Shown: positions 7,899 to 16,664, counted from the first letter of the stretch. The stretch: 64,000 bases of DNA from Algoriphagus aestuarii (GCA_017051695.1 JAFIDK010000001.1:372001-436000); one strand, 5' to 3'. Translations and numbers: made by a program. Notes: generated by a model not told the origin, from the letters alone.

Positions 7899-10402
7899 GC
7901 TATGCGGTACTTCGGTGAAAGAAATATATCAGAGAGCGGACATCCTTCTTTATTGACCTTCTCGAAAAAACTATGAAGACTCAGATTAGATGTATTAAAA
8001 TCCTCTACAAATGCGTCCAAACCCATCTTATAGCCTCCAAATGCATTAGTATAGATTTCTACTGCCGATTTTTCCGGCTTTTCAGTTGTGTAGGTTAGGT
8101 ATTGGAACAGAGAAACCTCTACTCCATATACTTCACCTGTAGCCCCTCTTCTGATGTAAACTTCCTTGAATCTGCCACGCCCTTCATGGTTGTCCAGCTG
8201 GTTGATGGTAAAAATCTTCCTTCGCTCCTTCTCACTGATAGAAAGCAAAGAACCAATCTGCGAATAGTTGTCTTTAAACTTGGTTTGGTCTAGCAGGCAA
8301 ATCGTATCAGAATTGTTGATGATACTGTCCTTCACCACTTCATTCCCGATGATATCACCAAGCTCTTGAGTCACCACGATAGCTTCTCCCCAAAACTTCC
8401 GCACCGTTTTATACAGATACAGAATATACCCTGCCATCAAGGGAGAAACGATGGCCTTCCATGCCTCCTCAATGATTAGGGCTTTTCGGTACTTGGTTCG
8501 AAATCTCATTTTCTGAATAAATACATCCATGATGATGAGCGTCACTATTGGAAAAAGAACCTTATGCTCCTTGATGCTGTCAATTTCAAAAACCACAAAG
8601 GATTCGGTGAATAGGGATTGGTCAACCTCTTCGTTTAAAAGGTTTTCAAACTCTCCACCTTGGTAGAATTTTTTGAGCACAAATCGGAATTCATCCAGTT
8701 CAAACGTGATTCGCTCACGCTCCATAATTTCCGGAATTGTCTCTAGGGCAAAGTCATAAAAGCTATTGAAGCAAAGCCGATCAACCTTGCCTTCATCAGA
8801 GAAAAATGAGGAATAATAAGCTGAAATGGTGTACGAGATCACATCTGCTTCCACCTGTGAAACGGTGCCTTCAGCTGTCTTCCATAGGAGTGAAACAAGC
8901 GTCAGGAGATAGTCTTTTTTCTCGATGTTGTATTCCTCTTCAGTAATGGCAAAAGGATTGGTGGTAATGGGCTTTTCTTCGGTATAGGTAATGTATTTGC
9001 CATTGTAATATTGACATAGTCCTGAATAGGAGTGTCCCGTATCCACGATCACTACATCCATCAGCCACTTAGGATCAGGCTGCTTGTTCCACATGCAATA
9101 CTGCTCCACCAGCGCATTCATAAAAAATGATTTGCCAGACCCAGAAGGACCCAATACAAACTTGTTTCTATTGTTGATCCGGTTAGTCTGCATGGGCAAA
9201 TCTGACGGATCAATTTTCAAGGGGATTCCCTGCCTATCCGTGAATCGAATCTGAAAACCACTTTGTTCATCTTGATTCAGTGATTCTTTAAAGAAAAAGC
9301 ACAGTGCAGCATCCGCGGTGGTCAAAAAGTAATCGTAAACCTTTAGCTCTGCCGTATTGCAGGGGAGGACAGTCCTGAACAACTCCAATTGATTGTAAGA
9401 ATTTTTGTTGGCAATAATCCCCTGCTGAAATAAGGATGACTCTACATAGTTGCAAGCTCCTTGGATATGCTCCTTCTGTGCCGAAACCAAGACATTGAAA
9501 TGACAATTGACTAAAAGCTGATTGTTCCTTGTCACATCCTCCAATAGCCTATTAATGTCCTGGACACACATATCATTGGCAGGATCTGGTATTCCTGAAT
9601 GTCGCTTTCGCTTGACCTCAAGCTTGTGTTGAGTTGGTCTTTGCTCTACGATCTCGATGACCTGATTGTAAACAATGGTCTGGAAGTTTGGGACATCAAA
9701 TAGAAAACCCATGTTATCAATTGGGAATCCTTTGAGGCTATCCTTATCACTTCTTTCTGAATGGGATGCTATCGTTTCGGGAAGCTCTACCTTATCGGTG
9801 TCAACCAGTGAAATAGATCGGAATGCTCTATCGCCACTCTCCACTTGTTTTTCCACCGGCACCAAGTTGTCCAGTACAATTCTGTCCTGGTAAAAATTCA
9901 TGGTGAGAATCCTTTTCACATATCGGTCAATCTCGGTTTTCTTCAGAGCAGTAGGTTTAATTCCTGATCGTTCAAAAAGATCTGTTACTTTTCCGATGGA
10001 TTGAATAAAATCATTGACTGATTTTTCACTATACCTTCCTTTTGACCGCTTGGTGATAACCAAATAGGTATTGTGGGAAACATATTCTCTGCCCTGAAAA
10101 TGTTCATCATATTTCCGCTGCAGGTACTCCTTTGAATTATCTTCATGATAGCTCTCAGTGGAAAAAACATCCTGTTTTTGGATCAAATGACCTTCACCTA
10201 ATATTTTGATGACATTCGTAAATAGCTGGTGAAAAAAGTCGTACCTGGAAGGATCTGCTGAATATTGGACTACAGGGTTTTCAAGTTTCAGAATTAATCC
10301 GAAATCCCCATTTAGATTAAAAAGTAGATGGAATCCTTTGAATTCAGTTTCTATACCTGCATAGGGCAACTTAAATTCATTCCTTTTATTCTTCAATATC
10401 AT
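7895..10402 (-). CDS. traG: TraG-family conjugation ATPase (VirB4-like)
   Basis: An 835-residue ATPase that powers assembly of, and substrate passage through, the mating channel; it acts at the inner membrane. The N-terminal third is the TraG N-terminal domain. Walker A GPSGSGKSFF lies near residue 415, followed by the family's DVVIVDTGHSYSGLCQYYNG strand. Walker B with glutamates (ALIIEEAWKAI) is near residue 641 and a VVTQELGDIIG sensor-like region follows. The length agrees with the ~830 residues usual in Bacteroidetes. It is coupled by 4-base overlaps to TraF upstream and to the secreted triplet downstream. Confidence 0.93.
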   Translation of the reverse strand: MILKNKRNEFKLPYAGIETEFKGFHLLFNLNGDFGLILKLENPVVQYSADPSRYDFFHQLFTNVIKILGEGHLIQKQDVFSTESYHEDNSKEYLQRKYDEHFQGREYVSHNTYLVITKRSKGRYSEKSVNDFIQSIGKVTDLFERSGIKPTALKKTEIDRYVKRILTMNFYQDRIVLDNLVPVEKQVESGDRAFRSISLVDTDKVELPETIASHSERSDKDSLKGFPIDNMGFLFDVPNFQTIVYNQVIEIVEQRPTQHKLEVKRKRHSGIPDPANDMCVQDINRLLEDVTRNNQLLVNCHFNVLVSAQKEHIQGACNYVESSLFQQGIIANKNSYNQLELFRTVLPCNTAELKVYDYFLTTADAALCFFFKESLNQDEQSGFQIRFTDRQGIPLKIDPSDLPMQTNRINNRNKFVLGPSGSGKSFFMNALVEQYCMWNKQPDPKWLMDVVIVDTGHSYSGLCQYYNGKYITYTEEKPITTNPFAITEEEYNIEKKDYLLTLVSLLWKTAEGTVSQVEADVISYTISAYYSSFFSDEGKVDRLCFNSFYDFALETIPEIMERERITFELDEFRFVLKKFYQGGEFENLLNEEVDQSLFTESFVVFEIDSIKEHKVLFPIVTLIIMDVFIQKMRFRTKYRKALIIEEAWKAIVSPLMAGYILYLYKTVRKFWGEAIVVTQELGDIIGNEVVKDSIINNSDTICLLDQTKFKDNYSQIGSLLSISEKERRKIFTINQLDNHEGRGRFKEVYIRRGATGEVYGVEVSLFQYLTYTTEKPEKSAVEIYTNAFGGYKMGLDAFVEDFNTSNLSLHSFFEKVNKEGCPLSDIFLSPKYRIA

Positions 10403-10683
10403 TTTTTAGGTTTTAAGGATGTTGCGATTTGGAATACTCCTACATGCCTTGTTTTGCTATGCAGCCCTTTTTTTTGTTGTTGAGAAGTAACCAATAGACC
10501 AATTATTATTGCTGAAATTGTGATTACACCTCCTGCGATCATGCTGGTCAAACTTCCAATAACTCCACCCAGCACGACTCCGATGATCAATGAGGAAATT
10601 CCCCATCCGATAAATTTTCCTTGAAATCCACGATATATAAGGGGTTTTTGAAGCCCCTTATATATTGGAAATTGCTTAGCCAT
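10399..10683 (-). CDS. traF: Conjugal transfer protein TraF (DUF4133, VirB3-like)
   Basis: A small inner-membrane protein, VirB3-like, acting with the TraG ATPase. The open frame reaches back to 10749, but the ATG at 10683 (MAKQFPIYKGLQKP) is the likely start: the family begins with this kind of sequence and the ATG overlaps the upstream stop by one base (TAATG). That gives 94 residues. Two adjacent hydrophobic segments (around WGISSLIIGVVLGGVIG and MIAGGVITISAIIIGLLV) follow the conserved YRGFQGKFIGWG. It overlaps traG by 4 bases. Confidence 0.88.
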   Translation of the reverse strand: MAKQFPIYKGLQKPLIYRGFQGKFIGWGISSLIIGVVLGGVIGSLTSMIAGGVITISAIIIGLLVTSQQQKKGLHSKTRHVGVFQIATSLKPKK

Positions 10684-10988
10684 TAGACACCGAAAAACGC
10701 CTTGATGACCACACTCACCAGTACTAGGAAAATGCAGGAACCCAGCCATCCCATCAACTCTTTGTTAATATCCTGATCGCCTTGATTCCACTTGCTGTAC
10801 ACTCGGAAACCTCCTATAATCCCGACCACTGCACCGATCACTAGGCAAAGACTTGCGACGGGATCAACGTAGGTTAATAGCGAGGATTCCGCAGCTGTAA
10901 TTCCCTGTACTCCTTGGGCGTGTGCAGAAATTGAAACAATGGCCATTGCCAAGGCACTTGAGATCTTTTTTGTAGTTCTGTTGAACAT
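10683..10988 (-). CDS. traE: Conjugal transfer protein TraE (DUF4134), copy 1
   Basis: A VirB2-like, pilin-sized membrane protein. The start at 10988 (MFNRTTKK) gives a normal signal peptide ending SAHAQ; an upstream in-frame ATG at 11021 would add 11 residues. The mature part has two hydrophobic helices split by the family block GGFRVYSKWNQGDQDINKE, then LMGWLGSCIFLVLVSVVI. The next gene upstream (11049-11369) is a paralogue. Its position just before traF and traG is the conserved one. Confidence 0.85.
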   Translation of the reverse strand: MFNRTTKKISSALAMAIVSISAHAQGVQGITAAESSLLTYVDPVASLCLVIGAVVGIIGGFRVYSKWNQGDQDINKELMGWLGSCIFLVLVSVVIKAFFGV

Positions 10989-11048
10989 GATTTTTGTGGT
11001 TTTAGTAAGAAAATATTTCATGGACTATATTGAATTGGGTGTAAAGTT

Positions 11049-11369
11049 TTAGGTAAGTGGAACTCCGTAAAGTCCGCTAAGAAAAAAGCTGACAGTTGCG
11101 AGAAACAAGCATGCTCCAAACCAGCTGATCACTTGGACATCAATATGATGCCGCCCCATCTGCCAATTGTTGTAAACCCGCAGACCTCCTAGCAATCCTG
11201 AGATGGCTCCGGTAACAAGAGATAGTCTTGACAAAGCGATGTAGAAAGATTCCATATCCGATTCTACCTCTTGGAATTCTTCCACACCCGGAGGAGTCTG
11301 CGCCAACAATTCCATGCTAGGAAAAAAGAGAATTAATAGGGAGCAAAAGAGAAAATGACTTGACTTCAT
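11049..11369 (-). CDS. DUF4134 family transfer protein, copy 2
   Basis: A 106-residue exported membrane protein. It has a signal peptide (ending MELLAQ), a short acidic spacer (EEFQEVESDMES) and two hydrophobic helices around GGLRVYNNWQMGRHHID. This matches the GGFRVYSKWNQGDQDIN block of the next gene, and LFLATVSFF matches IFLVLVSVV, so the two are tandem paralogues. Two related VirB2-like subunits may form a mixed pilus or a processed/unprocessed pair (inference). It overlaps the upstream gene by 4 bases. Confidence 0.8.
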   Translation of the reverse strand: MKSSHFLFCSLLILFFPSMELLAQTPPGVEEFQEVESDMESFYIALSRLSLVTGAISGLLGGLRVYNNWQMGRHHIDVQVISWFGACLFLATVSFFLSGLYGVPLT

Positions 11370-11737
11370 GAGAACACTACTTTCTTTTTCATTTCGATTG
11401 AGTTCTCTTTTGCCAGAGCGAACAAGGAATCTATGTTGGTCACCCCGCCCGTTGACTTGACAGGATTTGTCTCCTTGAATTCCATTTTCTCCTCTTTTCC
11501 ATCTGTGTTATTTGAAGCGGGTTTTTCAGATTTTGGAGTTGATTTGTTTACAAAATCTTCCTCCTCAACGACCATTGGCTTTTCGTCAAATTCTGATAGA
11601 TCTGACTGGAATGCATAAGAAGGCCTTTCCTGAGATCTGGTACGATGCGGTGTCCTTAACACATCAATGACGACGTTGACTGCATAGTACACCACATAGA
11701 AAAGGGCTAGGTATAGAAAGAAATCTGTCCAATTCAT
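11366..11737 (-). CDS. Transfer-operon membrane protein with one N-terminal helix (TraD position)
   Basis: A 123-residue protein with an N-terminal membrane helix (about residues 5-26, DFFLYLALFYVVYYAVNVVI) and a long, charged, probably disordered cytoplasmic tail. I do not recognise a family. It lies between the DUF3408 gene and the DUF4134 pair, the slot called traD in CTnDOT-type elements, with 4-base overlaps on both sides. The low-complexity tail suggests a tether or scaffold rather than an enzyme. Confidence 0.6.
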   Translation of the reverse strand: MNWTDFFLYLALFYVVYYAVNVVIDVLRTPHRTRSQERPSYAFQSDLSEFDEKPMVVEEEDFVNKSTPKSEKPASNNTDGKEEKMEFKETNPVKSTGGVTNIDSLFALAKENSIEMKKKVVFS

Positions 11738-12084
11738 AGCTTTAGTTGGTTTAGTGATTTTTTGATTTCGTTGACCAGTTCAGGATTGTTTTCTAGAAAG
11801 TCCCAGCATACATAGTTCACTAGAGAGGTGACCTTGATCCCAAACAGGTAATTCACATGCTTAAAGACATCCTCTATTTTAGAGTCCATCCGGATCAGTC
11901 TCCGGTTTTCTCCATTTACTTTATAGTCTCGAATTCGCTCTAATAGCTCATCAACTTCTCGATTCCTCTCCTTCTTTTCTACAATTCCACTGTTGATGGA
12001 TTCTGGCATTTTTTCTTCCCCAGGCGTAGGGATTTCGCCTCGAACTCCTTGTACTAGTTTGTTTATATAGTTTCCACTTCCCAT
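11734..12084 (-). CDS. DUF3408-like transfer protein (TraB/TraC position)
   Basis: A 116-residue soluble protein. The N-terminal half is charged and flexible. The C-terminal ~55 residues (DSKIEDVFKHVNYLFGIK then SLVNYVCWDFLENNPELVNEI) look like the ribbon-helix-helix-type end of DUF3408 proteins, which follow the ParA gene in Bacteroidetes transfer operons. It overlaps the ParA gene by 22 bases. A DNA-binding or ParA-partner role is inferred. Confidence 0.65.
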   Translation of the reverse strand: MGSGNYINKLVQGVRGEIPTPGEEKMPESINSGIVEKKERNREVDELLERIRDYKVNGENRRLIRMDSKIEDVFKHVNYLFGIKVTSLVNYVCWDFLENNPELVNEIKKSLNQLKL

Positions 12085-12710
12085 GAGGATTCGTCTATGT
12101 AGTCATTAAAAATTTTGTTGAAAATTGGGTCGAGAATTGGATCCAATGTTTTTGGAGAATAGGAAGTAGTTATTCTTTGAAAATCAATCCTATCCGAAAC
12201 CGGTGCGGTCAATTCCCCAAACTTGCTGAGTGCCTGATTGACACTGTCCAGCGTTTCATATTTCACCGAGGTTTTCACTCTGTTTGGGATCAAAATGATT
12301 TTGCTTTCCGGGTTTATTTTTTTAACCACATAGCAAAATTCAAAAGTGCTTGTCACGCTGTATTCATCGTAACAAAAGGGACATATGATCAACCCTGAAT
12401 CTTTAAAAACCTGTACCAGATTGTCATCATCCATCGTCCCTGCCAGGTCAATGACAGTAAGCAGGTTTGGATTCCGGGCTGTTTCCTTGCTGATGTTCCT
12501 GAATCCAGAAATCTTCGATAGCTCTACTTCGTACAGCTTCTCATTTTCCAACAGGTCAGAATTAAGGTGCTTGTTATACAGAGATTGCTGAAAATCCATA
12601 TCGATGACTTTCACCTTCCTATTCTTCTTTTTGACTGAAAAGTTGGAAAAGAGTACTGCCAAGGTACTTTTACCGACGCCTCCTTTCTGATTGGCAAATA
12701 GAATGATCAT
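12063..12710 (-). CDS. ParA-family ATPase of the transfer operon (TraA-like)
   Basis: A 215-residue ATPase of the ParA/MinD type, often called TraA in Bacteroidetes conjugative elements. The ATG at 12710 is chosen because it places the deviant Walker A (KGGVGKST, residues 9-16) at the normal distance from the N-terminus; longer frames would overlap the relaxase gene. The VIDMDFQQS stretch and a VIDLAGTMDDDN Walker B-like segment follow. Such ATPases help position or stabilise the element or guide the relaxosome; which applies here cannot be told from sequence. Confidence 0.85.
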   Translation of the reverse strand: MIILFANQKGGVGKSTLAVLFSNFSVKKKNRKVKVIDMDFQQSLYNKHLNSDLLENEKLYEVELSKISGFRNISKETARNPNLLTVIDLAGTMDDDNLVQVFKDSGLIICPFCYDEYSVTSTFEFCYVVKKINPESKIILIPNRVKTSVKYETLDSVNQALSKFGELTAPVSDRIDFQRITTSYSPKTLDPILDPIFNKIFNDYIDESSWEVETI

Positions 12711-12720
12711 GGTAATTTTT

Positions 12721-14040
12721 TTATCTGGTGATTTCATTGTCTCCAATGAGTTTTTTCTTCCTTTTCCTTCCGTGGGTAGCCTCATCATCTTCGTCATTGG
12801 CTACATGTAGTATGGGTATCAAGTCGAATTCGTCCTGACTTTGCCCTGAAAAATGCTCCTCGGATAGATCTAAATACTCTTCCAAAGCCTGAAGTTGCTT
12901 TGGCTGAAGAATATCCTTGGTGGAAACAACTCCTTGTGAGGTCTTCAGGTAAGTATCTCCTTTGCTCCGATCAAACCTTAATGAATGATGCTTTAGCCCT
13001 TGCTGGATAGTGGAAAAGTCATTGAAAGCTGATCTTAGCTTTACCTTACCTTCAATGAGATCAATGGTCTTGGACTTGTCAGTTTGATAAGCTTGTTGCT
13101 TCCCTTCTGCTTCAAGCAAGCGCTTGATTGGGAACACTTCACTTCCTTTGAATACAATCTTATTGGAGTTGTCTATCAGGGAATAGCCATAAGGTGTCTT
13201 TGCATCCTTCCCATGAAAAATCAATTGAACGCCAAACTTGGCTGAAAGGAAATCCCCTAAATCCGAGCGATAACCGAGATGCTTATCTGATACACTCCCG
13301 TGTTTCGGTTCAAATAATGGAATTGGGTCAGTTTTGTAGATTTTGGAATACTTATCCAGAATTGTAATTAGCTGATTAGCTCTAGTCTTATCCAGTTCAT
13401 AGGATTGGAGCTTTTCATTGATTTCAGAAATAGGAATTCGCCCCTGGACCGATCCGTATTTGATCAAATCCAGTTGTTGATCCTTTTCCTTAAGCTTGTA
13501 TCCAAGATTCTCCAAGAGCATCATTCCCTGAGCCTTGGTGCTGTAACTGAATTCTTGAAGTGCATCAGAAGCTTTTTTGACCTCCTGTTTTGGATTCAAC
13601 CTCATGATCTCGTTGATCGCTTCTTGAGCTCTTATTTTTTCAAAAGAATCATTGATCTTCTTTCCGTCCTTATCAATCCTTGAGGACACTATATGGACAT
13701 GGTTATTGGCCGTATCCTTGTGAAAAACAATCAAGAATGGATTCTGTCCATAGCCCATTTTATCCACCCATTCATGCGCAATATCAGTCAGCTCCTCTTT
13801 TTTATATTCTCGCTCCTTGCAGCTGATCATGGCATGAAACTGCTTGTCTCTGACTATGGAATTACGATTGGAATGAGCAATCAAAAAGTTCTTCACTTCG
13901 TTTGGACCTATCTCTTTGGTGTCCTGGAGATACCCAAAATTGCGCAACCTCATCAGCTCCCCTTTTTCATTTTGGGTTTTGTTGGTGTTGTAGGTCACGC
14001 CCTTGAAGCTGCTCGTACTGGAAAGAATTTTAGCCCTCAT
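12721..14040 (-). CDS. Conjugative relaxase (MobB-like)
   Basis: A 439-residue relaxase that nicks the transfer origin and pilots the strand. The N-terminal ~150 residues show the relaxase pattern: FHAMISCK, then MGYGQNPFLIVFHKD and the metal-binding three-histidine type motif HKDTANNHVHIV near residues 105-118, followed by SSRIDKDGKKI. The remaining ~290 residues have no recognised motif. It follows the small MobA-like gene with a 4-base overlap, and the presumed origin of transfer lies upstream of that pair. Confidence 0.88.
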   Translation of the reverse strand: MRAKILSSTSSFKGVTYNTNKTQNEKGELMRLRNFGYLQDTKEIGPNEVKNFLIAHSNRNSIVRDKQFHAMISCKEREYKKEELTDIAHEWVDKMGYGQNPFLIVFHKDTANNHVHIVSSRIDKDGKKINDSFEKIRAQEAINEIMRLNPKQEVKKASDALQEFSYSTKAQGMMLLENLGYKLKEKDQQLDLIKYGSVQGRIPISEINEKLQSYELDKTRANQLITILDKYSKIYKTDPIPLFEPKHGSVSDKHLGYRSDLGDFLSAKFGVQLIFHGKDAKTPYGYSLIDNSNKIVFKGSEVFPIKRLLEAEGKQQAYQTDKSKTIDLIEGKVKLRSAFNDFSTIQQGLKHHSLRFDRSKGDTYLKTSQGVVSTKDILQPKQLQALEEYLDLSEEHFSGQSQDEFDLIPILHVANDEDDEATHGRKRKKKLIGDNEITR

Positions 14041-14402
14041 CTGATTGCTTGATAGATTTGTTTCAAAAGCCTGTTCATAAAATCTCGGTGCTCGATATGC
14101 TTTGACATTAGCTTGGTATGATCCTTAAAAACCGAGGGAGAAATTTTGTCCCTATAGGTATTGGCATGTTTTGCCAATTGGTTGATATTGTTGTTCACCC
14201 GAGCCTGTTCAGAGACTAGTTTTTCAATGGAATTCAGGAGCCCACTGAGGTCAATGATTCTGGTTTCTTCACTGCTCAGCTTCATCCTAATCAATTGACT
14301 CAAAGACATCTTTAGTGACTGACTTTCCTCTTTCAATCGGGTATAGATTTCCGGTTTTAACCTGACAGATACCCAAGAAAGATTCTCTCTTTTCTCTTTC
14401 AT
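14037..14402 (-). CDS. Relaxosome accessory protein (MobA/MobC-like, ribbon-helix-helix)
   Basis: A 121-residue DNA-binding accessory protein. The start WVSVRLKPEIYTRLKEES followed by KMSLSQLIRMKL is a ribbon-helix-helix fold, and the middle EKLVSEQARVNNNINQLAKH is the classic mobilisation-protein signature (NNNINQLAK). It overlaps the relaxase gene by 4 bases. It likely binds the origin of transfer in the 14403-14554 gap and loads the relaxase. Confidence 0.85.
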   Translation of the reverse strand: MKEKRENLSWVSVRLKPEIYTRLKEESQSLKMSLSQLIRMKLSSEETRIIDLSGLLNSIEKLVSEQARVNNNINQLAKHANTYRDKISPSVFKDHTKLMSKHIEHRDFMNRLLKQIYQAIR

Positions 14403-14479
14403 GGCTGCGTGTTAGCAGGAGTAAAGAATTGGAATTGTGCGGTGAAAAAAAATACCTAGAAATGCGCAAAAATGACAAA

Positions 14480-14525
14480 TAGGCATATATGCGTATATAG
14501 AAATATATATACGCATATATGCCTA
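14480..14525. repeat. Perfect 20-bp-arm AT-rich inverted repeat; candidate oriT or operator hairpin
   Basis: Arms at 14480-14499 and 14506-14525 are perfect inverted copies around the 6-base loop gaaata. The core motif is AGGCATATATGCGTATAT. It lies 78 bases upstream of the MobA-like gene and 30 bases past the stop of the LuxR gene. The position before the relaxase genes is where the origin of transfer is expected; it may instead be an operator. It lacks a T-run, so a terminator is less likely. Confidence 0.7.
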
Positions 14526-14554
14526 GAGCGTGGGTTTACACCCAAATATTTGAA

Positions 14555-15475
14555 TTATGAATAAGCGTTTAGCGAGTTGATCAGCTCTACCCGGTTTTTA
14601 CTCTCAGACTTTTTGTAAATAGCCTGAAGGTGCTTGTTGACTGTTCTTTCTGAGATAAAAAGTACTTCAGCGATCTCTTTACTGGTTAGACCTAGCGAGA
14701 CTTGTTCTGCCACTTCACATTCTCTTTTTGTAAAACCCATTTCAGTACATCTTTGGCAGAAAAAAGTGGCAGAATCTATGTGCTGTTTCTGGTCAATATC
14801 ATCCAGCTTTTCGAAGACTTTTCTGTTTTCATAAATCATCTTTCTGATGAACAGAAAAGTAATGAAAATGAATCCTCCATTAGTACACAGTACTTCTACC
14901 AACTGACTAGCATCCACATAGCTAAAAAACGGTAGCAATACCCACGGAAGAGCTGCCGAGTAAGTCAGAATAGCATCCAAAGAATGTTGATACCCTTTGA
15001 ATTTTTTCCGAATACTCAAGAAAATCCTAATGACCAAATAGATGGCATAGCCCAATGGAATAGCCAATCCATACCAAAGGATAGTAGGCAGGTCATCTAA
15101 TAAAGTAAGTCCCACACAAAAGAACAGAAAGAAGGGAGCAAAAAGAAAAAGCCAAATACCGATTCTTGCATCCCATCTTAAATCCTCTAAATCGAAAACT
15201 TTGTAGAAATAGAATGGGAAATATGCGCCCATTGCAAAGCCAGCACCATAGGCCAAATTGATCTGTAGCTTGAGAGAAATGGCAAGATCCGGATCTGGAA
15301 ACAGCCCTCCGGCGATGTTATAAATGATCAAAAGGGCTAAGAGTATCAGGTAATACTTTCTATTCCCCTCAGAAGGTTTTTGCAGGTATAGGACCAACTG
15401 TGAGACAAAAAACAGCACCTCGCAAACAACAAAAATAAATGTCACCAGATGCATTTCGGTTCCAAATATTGTCAT
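14555..15475 (-). CDS. Membrane-bound LuxR/GerE-type transcriptional regulator
   Basis: A 306-residue protein with about seven membrane helices in residues 1-225 and a C-terminal LuxR-type helix-turn-helix (TKRECEVAEQVSLGLTSKEI then SERTVNKHLQAIYKK, about residues 247-300). The layout is a membrane sensor fused to a DNA-binding domain, common in Bacteroidota. Its start overlaps the end of the acetyltransferase gene by 4 bases, so the two form an operon. It lies beside the mobilisation genes with a large palindrome in between, so control of transfer is possible but unproven. The signal sensed is unknown. Confidence 0.8.
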   Translation of the reverse strand: MTIFGTEMHLVTFIFVVCEVLFFVSQLVLYLQKPSEGNRKYYLILLALLIIYNIAGGLFPDPDLAISLKLQINLAYGAGFAMGAYFPFYFYKVFDLEDLRWDARIGIWLFLFAPFFLFFCVGLTLLDDLPTILWYGLAIPLGYAIYLVIRIFLSIRKKFKGYQHSLDAILTYSAALPWVLLPFFSYVDASQLVEVLCTNGGFIFITFLFIRKMIYENRKVFEKLDDIDQKQHIDSATFFCQRCTEMGFTKRECEVAEQVSLGLTSKEIAEVLFISERTVNKHLQAIYKKSESKNRVELINSLNAYS

Positions 15476-16041
15476 GGCATATCCTTTCTGTAGAAATAAA
15501 ATGGGAATCCAAATTCATCCGATGATTCATAGACTGAGAATCCAAAACTGTCATACCATTTGAAATTACGCGCTGTCGAAGTCTCCAAGCAGACAGGAAG
15601 ATTTTTCCTCTTTGCTATGTCAAGCACTGAATTCATGAGGCTAGATCCCTCACCCTTTCCCTGGCTTTCCGGCTCTACTCCAATAAACCAGATATATAGA
15701 AACGGCTCTTTTGGCTGGGTAGCTTCTATGCTTGCTTCTCTCTTCAGCACTTTTGGAATTTTTGGAATTCCGATTCCATTCAGAGCAAGTTTCAAATCCC
15801 AAAGCCATAAGCTCAATGGCTTTTGCTTTTGGGTAGAATACTTGATCAACACACAGGAATTCCCAGAATCCGATACGAAGACCTCTCCATTTCTTAGACA
15901 GTTCTCCAAGCTATATTCCATTAATACTTCCCTTCCTTTGGGTGACTTTCCTACCACAAAATCAACAGATTTATTACCCTCAAAAGAATCCACTAATACT
16001 TTAATGACTTTCTCCCTATCTGCTTCTAAGAATTTTCTCAT
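15472..16041 (-). CDS. GNAT-family N-acetyltransferase
   Basis: A 189-residue acetyl-CoA-dependent acyltransferase. The acetyl-CoA loop GVEPESQGKGEGSSLM (Q/RxxGxG type) is in the C-terminal half, followed by PVCLETSTARNFKWYDSFGF, a standard GNAT motif B ending. The substrate is not predictable. It is transcribed with the downstream LuxR-type regulator (4-base overlap). This pairing and the location between transfer genes and the defence block mark it as element cargo. Confidence 0.85.
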   Translation of the reverse strand: MRKFLEADREKVIKVLVDSFEGNKSVDFVVGKSPKGREVLMEYSLENCLRNGEVFVSDSGNSCVLIKYSTQKQKPLSLWLWDLKLALNGIGIPKIPKVLKREASIEATQPKEPFLYIWFIGVEPESQGKGEGSSLMNSVLDIAKRKNLPVCLETSTARNFKWYDSFGFSVYESSDEFGFPFYFYRKDMP

Positions 16042-16664
16042 GATTTAGTCTATTAAAATTTAACCGAGTTGCGAGGTGAAATCCCTCCATTTTGGATGAT
16101 TCTGCAAGGAATCTCTAAAAGGGCAAGTTCGTGTTTGGGAGAAAAATTCGTCAGAATTTGTGTCACAAATACACAACTTGCATGGCACACGCAAAGGATG
16201 CCTTACCCCTCATTTTCCACAAAAATCCTGTTGCAATTTCAACGGTTCAAAAGTCGCTGCCGTATCGCAAAACCATAAAAGTTTAAAATTGAATTCCAAC
16301 TCTTAAGGTTGACAACCTGAAGCTTTGCACTTCCTTCATGATATATCTAGATATTCCTATATCTGGATATATATCTCAATATCCAGATATGCCAAATCCA
16401 AGAAACACAGTAAAACAGTTTTGAAATACACTTATAAGCATATATTTGCCAAATAATGCCATTTCGAAAACTGTAAGGAAGAAAGAGGACTTATTCTTTT
16501 CTCCAATTTCAAATGGATTCTGATCATGATAAATCACAGAAATTGGATAATTTGTAGATGCAGACTTAACTATTCCGTGTGAATATATCTACATATACAA
16601 ATATATGGTTTTGCGATATTTTTGAAAATTATATAGCTTTAAAAAAAGTGAAAACTGACTACTA
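16042..16664. other. 623-base non-coding gap with several palindromes
   Basis: No convincing gene is present; the one 69-codon frame (16069-16278) has no family features. The gap separates the leftward GNAT-LuxR operon from the rightward XRE gene and is AT-rich. It contains a 7-1-7 palindrome (ATTTGTG-t-CACAAAT, 16156-16170), a 12-bp-arm inverted repeat (16359-16390) and further AT-rich near-palindromes near 16340-16350, 16437-16450 and 16582-16607. It probably holds the divergent promoters and operators. Confidence 0.6.
16359..16390. repeat. Perfect 12-bp-arm inverted repeat, possible operator
   Basis: ATATCTGGATAT at 16359-16370 is inverted as ATATCCAGATAT at 16379-16390 with an 8-base spacer. 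It sits about 275 bases before the XRE regulator gene and 320 bases before the GNAT start. A related ATATCTAGATAT-like half lies immediately left. No T-run follows, so an operator is more likely than a terminator. Confidence 0.55.

Noticed and set aside
16069-16278. Open frame of 69 codons in the gap before the XRE gene
   Set aside because: No recognisable domain, unusual amino-acid mix, and it overlaps the region of palindromes; treated as chance.
16605-16620. TAnnTTTG promoter for the XRE gene
   Set aside because: The sequence TATGGTTTTG has two extra bases between TA and TTTG, so it does not fit.
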